A stretch of DNA of 64,000 bases, taken from NCBI RefSeq assembly GCF_025642255.1, contig NZ_CP106759.1:3871501-3935500 (forward strand). Reading direction: 5' to 3'. Numbering within the stretch: position 1 is the first letter of the stretch; every line of letters starts with the position of its first letter. The position numbers were made by a program, and so were the translations under genes. This document shows positions 9,551 through 17,951 of the stretch, in pieces. The notes under the pieces were generated by a model. That model was not told the DNA's origin. It worked only from the letters and a program-made list of their open reading frames with translations, and ran no database searches. The DNA is from Stenotrophomonas maltophilia (GTDB lineage: Bacteria > Pseudomonadota > Gammaproteobacteria > Xanthomonadales > Xanthomonadaceae).

Positions 9551-9589
9551 AAAACACAGATCGTGCGATGGCCCAACTGGAACCTCCGA

Positions 9590-10756
9590 ATGGACGTCAC
9601 CCTGCTTTCCGATGTGTCCGCCTGGCAGCGCCGGGGCGGAGCCGATACCGCTACTGAAATCGCCCAGCAGCCAGCACTGTGGGACGCGCTTGCACAGGAT
9701 CTGCTGCAGGCCCGCGAACGCCTGCAGGCCTTCCTGGGCGACCGCCTCGACAATCCCGATCAGCGCGTGTTGTTCACTGGCGCCGGTAGTTCCGGCTTCA
9801 TCGCCGAGATGGTGGCCGATGCGATCAACGCGCAGTGGGCCGCTGACGTCCGTGTGGTGCATACCACCAGCCTGCTGACCCATCCGGCGCTGTATCTGCA
9901 ACGCGACCGCCCCACCCTGCTGGTTTCGTTCGGCCGCAGTGGCTCCAGCCCGGAAAGCGTGGCAGCGGTGGACCGTGTGCGCAGCGACGTGGATGACGCA
10001 CGCTTCCTCGACATCACCTGCAACGCTGATGGCGAACTGGCCCGGCGCGGTGCCGGCCGTGCCGATACCTGCACCCTGTTGATGCCGTCGGCCAGCTGCG
10101 ACCGTGCCTTTGCGATGACCAGCAGCCTGACCTGCATGCTGCTGGCCGCGCTGACCGTGTTCGACCGTTCACCGTGGCAGACGCGGGTGGCGCGCCTGAC
10201 GCAGCTCGCTGCGCTGGTCCGCGAAGGCCAGGCGCAGTGGGATGCACCGGTGGCCGCGCTGGCACAGCGCCCCTTCAACCGCGTCATCTACCTGGGCAGC
10301 GGTCCGCTGGAAGCGCTGGCGCGCGAGTGCGCGCTGAAGGTGCTGGAGCTGACCGCCGGCCGCGTGCTGGCGCTGGCCAACACGCCGCTCGGCTTCCGCC
10401 ACGGCCCGAAATCCACGCTGGATGGCAGCACCCTGGTGATCGTGCTGCGCAGCGTGCAGCCGCTTGCACGCCGCTACGAGCAGGATCTGCTGGACGAGCT
10501 GCGCCGCGATGGCGTGGCCGGCCAGGTGCTGGCCATCGGCCCGCATTCGGACATCGGTGCCGACGATGACTACACCCTCGCCGTACCCGTCCTGGAGCCG
10601 GTTCTGGATGATCCCTGGCTGGCGCCGGTGTGGCTGGCCTTCGGCCAGCTGTTCGCACTGCAGCGCTCGGCCGCGCTGGGGCTGACCCCGGACAATCCGT
10701 TCCCCGACGGCACGGTGAACCGCGTGGTCAAGGGTGTCACCATCCACCATGGCTGA
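9590..10756 (+). CDS. agaS: AgaS-type galactosamine-6-phosphate deaminase/isomerase (SIS domain)
   Basis: Expected to convert galactosamine-6-phosphate to tagatose-6-phosphate and ammonia in the cytoplasm. The 388-residue product has two SIS sugar-phosphate-binding domains: FTGAGSSGFIAE (62-73) with SFGRSGSSPESVA (113-125), and a second with YLGSGPLEALARECALKVLEL and a HGPKS motif. Length and motifs fit AgaS rather than GlmS, as no amidotransferase domain is present. I chose ATG 9590 (MDVTLLSDVS). The frame is open back to 9389, but that part runs through the promoter module and has no protein-like sequence. It is the first gene of the rightward operon and overlaps the kinase gene by 8 bp. 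Confidence 0.9.
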   Translation: MDVTLLSDVSAWQRRGGADTATEIAQQPALWDALAQDLLQARERLQAFLGDRLDNPDQRVLFTGAGSSGFIAEMVADAINAQWAADVRVVHTTSLLTHPALYLQRDRPTLLVSFGRSGSSPESVAAVDRVRSDVDDARFLDITCNADGELARRGAGRADTCTLLMPSASCDRAFAMTSSLTCMLLAALTVFDRSPWQTRVARLTQLAALVREGQAQWDAPVAALAQRPFNRVIYLGSGPLEALARECALKVLELTAGRVLALANTPLGFRHGPKSTLDGSTLVIVLRSVQPLARRYEQDLLDELRRDGVAGQVLAIGPHSDIGADDDYTLAVPVLEPVLDDPWLAPVWLAFGQLFALQRSAALGLTPDNPFPDGTVNRVVKGVTIHHG

Positions 10757-11687
10757 GTTGATCGCCCATGCCTGCTACGGCATCGATATCGGCGGCACCA
10801 AGATCGAGCTGGTGGCGTGCGATGCGGCGATGCAGGTCACCTGGCGCCGCCGGGTGGCCACTCCGCAGGGTGACTACGATGGCTTTCTGCGGTCGGTGGT
10901 GGCGCTGGTCGCCGACGCCGACGCCGCACTGGGCCGCAACGATGCGGCCATCGGCATCGCGCTGCCCGGCGTGCGTGACCGCCGCACGGGCCGCCAGCTA
11001 AGTGCCAACGTGCCGGCGCTGACCGGCCACAGTGTGGCGGCCGACCTGCAGGCACGCCTGCAGCGTCCGCTCCATTTCGGCAACGACCTGCAGTGCTTCG
11101 CCTTGTCCGAAGCCCATGGCGGCGCAGCCGACGGCTACCCCAGCATGTTCGGCGCGATCCTCGGCACCGGCGCCGGTGGCGGCTTCTGCCTGCAGGGCCG
11201 CCTGCTGTCCGGCTTCAACGGCCTGGCCGGGGAGTGGGGCCACTGGAGCGTGCCGGGCCACCTGCTGCAGCGTCACGGCCTGCCGTTGATCGACTGCGCG
11301 TGCGGCCTGCAGGGCTGCGTTGAGCGCTATGTATCCGGCAGCGGCCTGGCGATGATCGAACGCCACCTGGGCGGCGCGGCCGTCGATGCCAGTGCGGTGA
11401 TCGCACTGGCCGAAGGCGGCGATGCGCGTGCACGCAGCGCGCTGGACATCCACCGCGACCTGCTCGGCCACAGCCTCGCTGCGCTGGTGCTGGCCCTGGA
11501 CCCGCATGTGATCGTGCTCGGTGGCGGCCTCTCGCAGTACACCCCGCTGTACCAGCAGCTGCCGGCGGCAATCGCTGCCCATCTGTTCAACGGCGTGCAG
11601 GTGCCGCCGATCGTGCCCCCGCGCTTCGGCGATGCCGGTGGCGCCCGCGGTGCCGCGCTGCTTGCCTGCCAACCCTCGTTTTCCTGA
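10749..11687 (+). CDS. ROK-family sugar kinase, probable N-acetylgalactosamine kinase
   Basis: Likely phosphorylates imported GalNAc (or GlcNAc) at C6 with ATP. The 312-residue product shows the ROK layout. The ATP motif GIDIGGTK is at 11-18, catalytic Asp113 is in FGNDLQ, and a second phosphate motif LGTGAGGG is at 138-145. Zinc ligands are His165 and the CACGLQGC cluster (183-190). Start ATG 10749 overlaps the agaS stop as ATGGCTGA, indicating translational coupling; an upstream ATG at 10734 is less likely. ROK kinases vary in specificity, so the GalNAc role rests on the neighbours agaS, agaZ and the deacetylase. NagK (GlcNAc kinase) is the main alternative. Confidence 0.85.
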   Translation: MAELIAHACYGIDIGGTKIELVACDAAMQVTWRRRVATPQGDYDGFLRSVVALVADADAALGRNDAAIGIALPGVRDRRTGRQLSANVPALTGHSVAADLQARLQRPLHFGNDLQCFALSEAHGGAADGYPSMFGAILGTGAGGGFCLQGRLLSGFNGLAGEWGHWSVPGHLLQRHGLPLIDCACGLQGCVERYVSGSGLAMIERHLGGAAVDASAVIALAEGGDARARSALDIHRDLLGHSLAALVLALDPHVIVLGGGLSQYTPLYQQLPAAIAAHLFNGVQVPPIVPPRFGDAGGARGAALLACQPSFS

Positions 11688-11698
11688 TTGTCCGGAGC

Positions 11699-13039
11699 AT
11701 GACCATGTCCCCGTTGCAGACCCTGCTTGCCTCCCACCGCGCCGGCCACAATGTGGGCCTGTACAGCGTCTGCTGCAGCAACGAACAGGTGCTGCGCGCG
11801 GCCATGCACGTGGCACTGGCACACGACACGGTGCTGCTGGTCGAAGCCACCTCCAACCAGGTCGACCAGTTCGGCGGCTACACCGGCATGACGCCGCCGC
11901 AGTACCGCGACTATGTCGGCACGCTTGCGGATGAGGAAGGCTTTCCGCGCACGCGGCTGATCCTGGGCGGCGACCACCTCGGTCCGAACGCCTGGCAGAA
12001 GCGCCCCGCCGCCGAAGCGATGGCCCACGCGCGCGTGCTGATCGAAGCCTACGTGGCCGCCGGCTTCCACAAGATCCATCTGGACTGCAGCATGTCCTGC
12101 GCCGACGATCCGGTGCCGCTGCCTGATGCCACCGTGGCCGCGCGTTCGTCGGAACTGGCGACGATCGCCGAGCGCACGGCTGCCCGGCTCGACCTGCCGG
12201 CGCCGGTGTACGTGATCGGCACCGAAGTGCCCGTTCCCGGCGGCGAAGCCTCGCTGGCCGGTGGCCTGCAGGTGACCACGCCGGCAGCCGCCGCGCAGAC
12301 CCTGGCCATCCACCAGCAGGCATTCGATACCCCCGAACTGCGCGATGCCTGGCAGCGCGTGATCGCGATGGTGGTGCAGCCGGGCGTTGACTTCGATCAC
12401 AGCAGCGTGCACGAGTACGACCCGGTCGCCGCCAACGCGCTGGCCGACTTCCTCGAGCAGCAGCCGCGCATCGTGTTCGAGGCGCACTCCACCGACTACC
12501 AGCGCGAAAGCGGACTGCATGCGCTGGTCCGCGATCATTTCGCGATCCTCAAGGTCGGCCCCGCCGCCACCTTCGCCTATCGTGAGGCGCTGTTCGCGTT
12601 GGCAGCGATCGAACAGGAGCTGCTGCCGGCTGCGCAGTGCTCGCGCCTGCCACAGGTGCTGGAGGAGGTGATGGTGGCGCAGCCGAAGTACTGGCAGCCC
12701 TACTACCAGGGTGACGAGGCGACACTGCGCCTGTTGCGCAGTTATTCCTTCAGTGACCGCTGCCGCTACTACTGGGGCGAACCGGCACTGCTGCGCGCCG
12801 TGCAGACGCTGTTCTCCAACCTGGAGCAGCACACGCCACCGTTGGTGCTGCTGAGCCAGTACCTGCCGGAGCAGTACCGCGCCGTGCGTGACGGCCGCCT
12901 GGCCAACACGCCGACGGCCCTGGTGCAGCACCGCATCGGCCAGTGCCTGGGCGAGTATGCCCGCGCCTGCAGCGCCAACCAGGCAGGCAAGCGCGGTCAG
13001 GACACACGATCCGCTGCCGGCATTGCTGCGAACGGCTAA
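11699..13039 (+). CDS. agaZ: AgaZ/GatZ/KbaZ family protein of tagatose-6-phosphate metabolism
   Basis: A 446-residue protein with the strongly conserved GatZ/KbaZ blocks: EATSNQVDQFGGYTGM, LGGDHLGPNAWQ, and KIHLDCSMSCADDP. In enteric bacteria this family is described as the non-catalytic partner of class II tagatose-1,6-bisphosphate aldolase (AgaY/GatY/KbaY); a kinase role on tagatose-6-phosphate has also been proposed. No AgaY-like aldolase is encoded nearby. Two in-frame ATGs, 11699 and 11705, are possible, and CCGGAGC lies just upstream; the second has the more usual spacing. It follows the kinase by 11 bp and precedes agaR by 34 bp, so it is part of the same operon. Confidence 0.9.
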   Translation: MTMSPLQTLLASHRAGHNVGLYSVCCSNEQVLRAAMHVALAHDTVLLVEATSNQVDQFGGYTGMTPPQYRDYVGTLADEEGFPRTRLILGGDHLGPNAWQKRPAAEAMAHARVLIEAYVAAGFHKIHLDCSMSCADDPVPLPDATVAARSSELATIAERTAARLDLPAPVYVIGTEVPVPGGEASLAGGLQVTTPAAAAQTLAIHQQAFDTPELRDAWQRVIAMVVQPGVDFDHSSVHEYDPVAANALADFLEQQPRIVFEAHSTDYQRESGLHALVRDHFAILKVGPAATFAYREALFALAAIEQELLPAAQCSRLPQVLEEVMVAQPKYWQPYYQGDEATLRLLRSYSFSDRCRYYWGEPALLRAVQTLFSNLEQHTPPLVLLSQYLPEQYRAVRDGRLANTPTALVQHRIGQCLGEYARACSANQAGKRGQDTRSAAGIAANG

Positions 13040-13073
13040 TCTCTACCCCTCACAGCAGACCCGAGACTCCGCC

Positions 13074-13850
13074 ATGCGCAACACCCGCTCCCGCCGGCAA
13101 CAGATCCTGCAGCTGCTGATCGAGCACGGCTCGGTGCAGGTGGCCGATCTGGTCGAGCGCTTCGGCGTGTCCGCGGTGACGATCCGCGCCGACCTGACCC
13201 ACTTCGAGTCGCAGGGCCTGGCCAACCGCACCCACGGTGGCGCCAATCTGGTGCGCACGCCTCCGCAGGAGCAGGACATCCATGAAAAGGATGCGCTGAA
13301 TCTGCCCCTGAAGGAGTCCATCGGCGCCTGCGCGGCGAACCTGGTGCAGGCCGGTGACAACATCATCATCGACTCCGGTTCGACCACCATGACGCTGGCC
13401 CGCCATCTGCGTGGCCGCCGCGATGTGACGGTGATGACCAATGGCCTGAACATCGCGTGGGAACTGGCCAATGCTGCCGGCATCAATGTGCTGCTGACGG
13501 GCGGGCTGCTGCGTCAGCAGTCGTTGTCGCTGCAGGGCAGCCAGGCCGAGGCCAGCCTCAATTCCTACAGCTTCGACACCCTGTTCCTGGGCGTGGACGG
13601 GTTGGACCTGCAGTTCGGCCTGACCACCCACGATGAGGCGGAAGCGCGCCTCAACCACCGCATGGTCGAGCGCGCGCGGCGCATCGTCGTGCTGACCGAC
13701 GCCTCCAAGTTCGGCCGTGTCAGCCTGCATCGCATCGCCCGCCTGGATCAGATCCATACCGTCATCACCGACGCCGGCATCGACGACGCAACCCGCGAGG
13801 GCCTGCAGCGGCTGGGCATCGAAGTGATCATCGCCGAGCCGCCCGCATGA
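13074..13850 (+). CDS. agaR: DeoR-family transcriptional regulator, AgaR-like
   Basis: A 258-residue cytosolic repressor. The N-terminal winged helix covers residues 1-58 (RRQQILQLLIEHGSVQVADL then FGVSAVTIRADL). The C-terminal effector domain resembles sugar-phosphate isomerases, with DSGSTTMTLARHL and LLTGGLLRQQSLSLQG. I chose ATG 13074 because homology begins at MRNTRSRRQQ; the open frame before it overlaps agaZ in another frame. Its stop overlaps the next start as ATGA. It most likely represses the divergent GalNAc promoters at 9295-9550 and is induced by an amino-sugar or tagatose phosphate. Binding has not been shown here. Confidence 0.88.
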   Translation: MRNTRSRRQQILQLLIEHGSVQVADLVERFGVSAVTIRADLTHFESQGLANRTHGGANLVRTPPQEQDIHEKDALNLPLKESIGACAANLVQAGDNIIIDSGSTTMTLARHLRGRRDVTVMTNGLNIAWELANAAGINVLLTGGLLRQQSLSLQGSQAEASLNSYSFDTLFLGVDGLDLQFGLTTHDEAEARLNHRMVERARRIVVLTDASKFGRVSLHRIARLDQIHTVITDAGIDDATREGLQRLGIEVIIAEPPA

Positions 13851-14962
13851 CCGACACCCGTTCCCTGCATGGCCGCATCCTCACCCCGCTGGGGTGGCGA
13901 CGTGGGCATGTCCACTTCGACTCGCATGTGCGCCAGCTGCAGGTGGACGACCACAGCGGCGGTGATGACCCGCAGCTGCAGGTGATCCTTCCCGGTTTCA
14001 TCGATCTGCATGTGCACGGCGCTGCCGGTGTAGACCTGATGCAGGGCGGCGACGTCGCCCGCACCATCGCCCGCACCCACCTGCGCTTTGGTACCACCAC
14101 GCTGCTGGCGACCACCCTGACCGCCGGCCTGGACGAGATCGAGTACGCCCTGCAGGGCGTGGCCGCCACCATGGCAGCACCGGACGACGAGGCCGCATGC
14201 ATCGCCGGCGTGCATCTGGAAGGGCCGTTCATCAGCCCTCAGCGCCTGGGCGCACAGCCCAACCGTACGATCGAGGCGACGCTGGCGCTGGTGCAGCAGC
14301 TGCATGCGCTGGCACCGATCCGGGTGATGACGCTGGCGCCGGAGATCGGCGAACACACGGCGCTGATTCCTGCGCTTTCGGCGATGGGCATCCGTGTGCA
14401 GCTCGGCCACAGCGCGGGTACTTACGAAGAAGGTGTGGCTGCTCTGCAGGCGGGTGCATCCGGCTTCACCCATCTGTTCAACGGCATGACCGGCGTCGAT
14501 CACTATCGCCCGGGCATCGCGGCGGCGGCGCTCGCCCATGCACGTTACGCCGAGATCATTCCCGACCTGCAGCACATCCATCCCGGCGTGATCCGCCTGG
14601 CCGCGCGCGCGATTCCGCGCCTGTACGCGGTGACCGACGCTACGGCCGCCACCGGCATGCCGGATGGCGAGTACGCGCTGGGCGAACAGCGCGTGCACAA
14701 GTGTGGCGGTTGCGTGCGGCTGGCGACCGGTTCGCTGGCCGGCAGCGCGCTGACCATGGACCAGGCACTGCGCAACCTGGTGCGTGTGGGGCTGGATCTG
14801 GCCGACGCCTCGCAGCGCGTTTCCACGTTCCCGGCCGACTACCTGGGCCTGGGCGATCGCGGTCGCATCGCGCCCGACGCCCGCGCCGATCTGGTGGTGC
14901 TGGACGCTGGACTGCGCCTGCAGCAGGTGGTGGTGGGTGGCCGGGTGGTCGAGCTGCACTGA
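13847..14962 (+). CDS. nagA: NagA/AgaA-type N-acetylhexosamine-6-phosphate deacetylase
   Basis: A metal-dependent amidohydrolase of 371 residues that would remove acetate from GalNAc-6-phosphate and supply AgaS. All expected ligand and catalytic residues are visible: His55 and His57 in DLHVHG, Glu125 in HLEGPF, His188 in LGHSAG, His209 in THLFNGM and Asp274-type acid in TDATAATGMP (Asp264). The ATGA overlap with agaR indicates coupling. NagA enzymes also act on GlcNAc-6-phosphate, so GalNAc specificity is inferred from neighbours. I name it nagA at family level; agaA would be appropriate if GalNAc specificity were shown. Confidence 0.9.
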   Translation: MTDTRSLHGRILTPLGWRRGHVHFDSHVRQLQVDDHSGGDDPQLQVILPGFIDLHVHGAAGVDLMQGGDVARTIARTHLRFGTTTLLATTLTAGLDEIEYALQGVAATMAAPDDEAACIAGVHLEGPFISPQRLGAQPNRTIEATLALVQQLHALAPIRVMTLAPEIGEHTALIPALSAMGIRVQLGHSAGTYEEGVAALQAGASGFTHLFNGMTGVDHYRPGIAAAALAHARYAEIIPDLQHIHPGVIRLAARAIPRLYAVTDATAATGMPDGEYALGEQRVHKCGGCVRLATGSLAGSALTMDQALRNLVRVGLDLADASQRVSTFPADYLGLGDRGRIAPDARADLVVLDAGLRLQQVVVGGRVVELH

Positions 14963-15027
14963 GCAACATCCCTGCCGTAGAGCCACGCATCGCGCGGCGC
15001 CACAGAACGCAATCTGCGAAGAACCGC

Positions 15028-15050
15028 CGCCGGGCAGGGCCCGGCGCTAC
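15028..15050 (-). repeat. SMAG/REP palindrome in front of the permease gene
   Basis: CGCCGGGCAGGGCCCGGCG plus CTAC. It lies in the 102-bp gap between the deacetylase and permease genes, only about 15 bases from the permease start and abutting its AGGAA ribosome-binding site. A stem here could lower or modulate permease translation. Confidence 0.8.
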
Positions 15051-15064
15051 CACAGGAACTGCCG

Positions 15065-16852
15065 ATGACTGCAAGCACCGCTCCGCGCTGGCCCGTACGC
15101 TATCTGCTCTTCATCGGCGGCCTCGGCGGCCTGCTGTACGGCATCGATATCGGCATCATTGCCGGTGCCCTGCCCTATCTGGAAGCGACCGCCAGCCAGG
15201 CCTGGCAGCTCAGCAGCCAGCAGCTGGGATTCGTCGTTGCAGCCGTTCTGCTGGGCAGTGTGCTGTCCTCTTTGTTTGCCGGCATGGTGGCCGATCTGAT
15301 CGGACGCCGCGGCGCGATGCTGCTGGCTGGCGTTCTGTTCACCGCCTCCATTCCCATCATGGCGCTCGCTTCGGGCTACACGCCGCTGCTGCTGGGCCGA
15401 CTGCTGCAGGGCATCAGCGGCGGCCTGATCGGAGTGGTGGTACCCCTGTACCTGGCCGAGGTGCTCAGTCCGGAGCGGCGTGGCCGGGGTGCAGCGATGT
15501 TCCAGCTGCTGCTGACCATCGGACTGGTGCTGGCGGCGCTGATCGGCCTGTACCACGCCCAGGCCGTGGATGCCGCTGCCGAAACCGTGCGCTCGCTGCC
15601 GCTGGCACAGCAGGCGCAGGAACTGTTCGCCGTGAAGGACCATGCGTGGCGGACCATCTTCTGGAGCTGCCTGACGCCGGGCCTGGTGTTCTGTGCCGGC
15701 ATTTTCTGGCTGTCGGAGTCGCCGCGCTGGCTGGTCCGCCGTGGTCGGGTGGACGACGCCCGTCGCAGCCTGCTGCGGGTGCTGCCGGCCGCCGAGGTCG
15801 AGCCCACGCTCGCGCGCATCCAGGCACCGGAATCCAGTGGCACGAACGGCAGGCGTGATCCGCTGCTCAGCCGCCGCTACGTGGTGCCCTTCGTGCTGGC
15901 CTGCGTGGTCCTGGCCTGCACCCAGGCCACCGGCATCAACTCGGTGCTCGCCTATGCGGTGAACATCCTCAACCAGGCGGGCCTGTCCGGTTCGGTGGCC
16001 AATGGCGCCGACGTGGCGATCAAGCTGCTCAATGCGGTGATGACCGTGGTCGCGCTGCTGCTGGTGGATCGCAAGGGCCGCAAGTTCCTGCTGATGCTCG
16101 GCAGCGGCGGTATCTGCGTGGCGCTGCTGGCCGCCGCCACCCTGTTTTTCCAGGCCGAACGCAGCCGCGCCGATGTGCAGCCGCAGCTGCAGGCCGCAGC
16201 CAGCGGCGATGGCCTGCATCTGGTACTGGACGAGGCACAGTGGCAACGCCTCACTGACGGCATCGACAGCGAAGGCCGTCCGATGCAGCTGACCGTGTCC
16301 TACGCCTATGGCGACTTCACCAACGTGCGCGCACTTCGCAGTGACAACCTGATCGATCGCGAGCTGCGCATCGACCGTGCCGGCACCGTGCAGCCGGACA
16401 GCGTCATCGGCGCCTTCTTCCGCACCCTGCACCTGAATCCGTTCGCAGACCCGGCCGGCGCCGCGCACGCACCACTGCGCATCGAGCAGGCGCGGATCGG
16501 ACCGGTGCCAACGCCGGCCCACGGCTGGGCGGTGGCCGCCTGCATCCTCGTGTTCGTTGCCTTCTTCGCGGTGGGCCCTGGCGTCTGCGTATGGCTGGCA
16601 CTGTCCGAGCTGATGCCCAACCGGATCCGCTCCAATGGCATGAGCATCGCGCTGCTGATCAATCAGTTCGTGTCCACCACCATCGCCGCGATCTTCCTGC
16701 CGACCGTGGGCCACTATGGCTACGCCAGCATGTTCCTGTTCTGGGCGGCATGCACATTCGTGTTCTTCCTGGTGGCTGCGTTCTGGCTGCCGGAAACCAA
16801 GGGCAGGTCGCTGGAGGAAATCGAGGCCAGATTCGCGACCAGGCAGCGCTGA
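15065..16852 (+). CDS. MFS sugar-porter permease with a large periplasmic insertion
   Basis: An inner-membrane proton/sugar symporter of 595 residues, probably the cytoplasmic-membrane step for GalNAc uptake. Sugar-porter motifs are present: GLLYGIDIGIIAG (TM1), ADLIGRRG (77-84), SPRWLV (219-224), TQATGINSVLAY (286-297), DRKGRK (335-340), PETKGRSLEE (576-585). Typical family members have about 460-500 residues. The surplus is a soluble insertion at about 364-486, between TM9 and TM10, which is periplasmic by standard MFS topology, and a smaller one between TM5 and TM6 (about 165-195). AGGAA precedes the ATG. Its stop lies 7 bp from the convergent lipoprotein gene. The substrate is inferred from the operon. 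Confidence 0.88.
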   Translation: MTASTAPRWPVRYLLFIGGLGGLLYGIDIGIIAGALPYLEATASQAWQLSSQQLGFVVAAVLLGSVLSSLFAGMVADLIGRRGAMLLAGVLFTASIPIMALASGYTPLLLGRLLQGISGGLIGVVVPLYLAEVLSPERRGRGAAMFQLLLTIGLVLAALIGLYHAQAVDAAAETVRSLPLAQQAQELFAVKDHAWRTIFWSCLTPGLVFCAGIFWLSESPRWLVRRGRVDDARRSLLRVLPAAEVEPTLARIQAPESSGTNGRRDPLLSRRYVVPFVLACVVLACTQATGINSVLAYAVNILNQAGLSGSVANGADVAIKLLNAVMTVVALLLVDRKGRKFLLMLGSGGICVALLAAATLFFQAERSRADVQPQLQAAASGDGLHLVLDEAQWQRLTDGIDSEGRPMQLTVSYAYGDFTNVRALRSDNLIDRELRIDRAGTVQPDSVIGAFFRTLHLNPFADPAGAAHAPLRIEQARIGPVPTPAHGWAVAACILVFVAFFAVGPGVCVWLALSELMPNRIRSNGMSIALLINQFVSTTIAAIFLPTVGHYGYASMFLFWAACTFVFFLVAAFWLPETKGRSLEEIEARFATRQR

Positions 16853-16859
16853 GCAGGGT

Positions 16860-17345
16860 TCAGGGCGCCGGCACCCGCTGGCCGGTGATGTGCCATGCCA
16901 GTTCCTGCGCCTCGGCCACGCTGGGCAGGCCACTCAACATCATCGATTCGCCGAACGGGCCACTCACCGTCGCCACCGTCAGCACGCGGCCATCCACGCT
17001 GATCGCCACCCGCTTTCCCACCAGTGCGGCCGTGCCATCGTGGATGCGCTGCTGTGCCTCCTTGCGATAGCGGATCTGCAGGCCGGGCTGCTGGCTCTGG
17101 TCCAGCACGTAACGGACATCGGCGATGTCGGCACTGCCGGCAATCGGCGGCTCACGCAGCGCGAGTGTTTCACCCTGCCACTGTACCGCCGTGCCGTTGC
17201 CGGCAGCATCGATCGCGCTCAGACGCACATCCACGCCCGGACGCGGCGCATGATCCCTGCCAGCCTCCGCATCCGCTGTTGCGCCGGGCATGCAACCGGC
17301 CAGGCCCAGCACCGCGACCAGCAGAAGCGAACCCGCCCGCCTCAC
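16860..17345 (-). CDS. Lipoprotein with SecD P1-head-like domain
   Basis: A 161-residue predicted lipoprotein with lipobox LAGC near residue 14. The rest resembles the periplasmic P1 head of SecD: ADVRYVLDQSQQPGLQIRY, then VGKRVAISVDGRVLTVATV and a C-terminal SVAEAQELAWHI. I chose GTG 17345, which overlaps the upstream stop as GTGA and has GAGGAAG six bases before it; the same frame runs open to 17924 only because it shadows the upstream gene. It is co-translated with the HdeD-like protein. The function is not known; the SecD resemblance suggests peptide handling in the periplasm, but this is speculative. Confidence 0.8.
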   Translation of the reverse strand: MRRAGSLLLVAVLGLAGCMPGATADAEAGRDHAPRPGVDVRLSAIDAAGNGTAVQWQGETLALREPPIAGSADIADVRYVLDQSQQPGLQIRYRKEAQQRIHDGTAALVGKRVAISVDGRVLTVATVSGPFGESMMLSGLPSVAEAQELAWHITGQRVPAP

Positions 17346-17893
17346 TTCAGCTTCCTCAGCTTGAATGCCACCAGCACCTGCAGCAGCCCATACAGCAGGC
17401 TGCCGATGCCGATCCACAGCGTGGTCACGGCCACGCCCGCGTAGGGATTGGCCGCAAACAGCAGGCCCAGCACCACCGCCAGCACACCACTGAGTATCAG
17501 CAACCACTCGCCCTGGATCTGCCTGCGCACGCGGATTGCGTACACGATGCGATAGATGCCGGCCACCAGCAGCCACGCTGCCAGGAACAGCACCAGCACG
17601 CTGGCGGTGGCGAGCGGATTGATCACCGCCAGAATGCCGAAACCGAGCGAGGCGATGGCATACAGCGCCAGCCAGCCACGCGAGGCACCGCTGCCACCGC
17701 TGATCAGCGCGAACAGGCTGATGACACCTTCGATGATGGCCATCACGCCCAGCGTCCAGGCCAGGGCCGTCGCCGCCGACAGCGGCCAGCCGATCGCGAT
17801 GATGCCGAAGCCGAGTGCGACCAGGCCATACAGCAGCAGGATCCACCAGCTGCGACCGACCGCCGACAACAGGGGAGAAAAGGGGGAATTCAT
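17342..17893 (-). CDS. HdeD-family (DUF308) membrane protein
   Basis: A 183-residue inner-membrane protein of about six hydrophobic helices in three repeated hairpins (WILLLYGLVALGFGIIAIGW, WLALYAIASLGFGILAVINP, WLLILSGVLAVVLGLLFAAN). This is the DUF308 pattern found in HdeD, which is linked to acid resistance in E. coli. ATG 17893 has AGGAG five bases upstream. The downstream lipoprotein gene overlaps by 4 bp. The pairing suggests a joint envelope role. Confidence 0.85.
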   Translation of the reverse strand: MNSPFSPLLSAVGRSWWILLLYGLVALGFGIIAIGWPLSAATALAWTLGVMAIIEGVISLFALISGGSGASRGWLALYAIASLGFGILAVINPLATASVLVLFLAAWLLVAGIYRIVYAIRVRRQIQGEWLLILSGVLAVVLGLLFAANPYAGVAVTTLWIGIGSLLYGLLQVLVAFKLRKLK

Positions 17894-17951
17894 GACCACT
17901 CCTTCGATCCGGAATCGGCTTCATCCTAGCCCTTGGCGATGAAGAGGGCGA

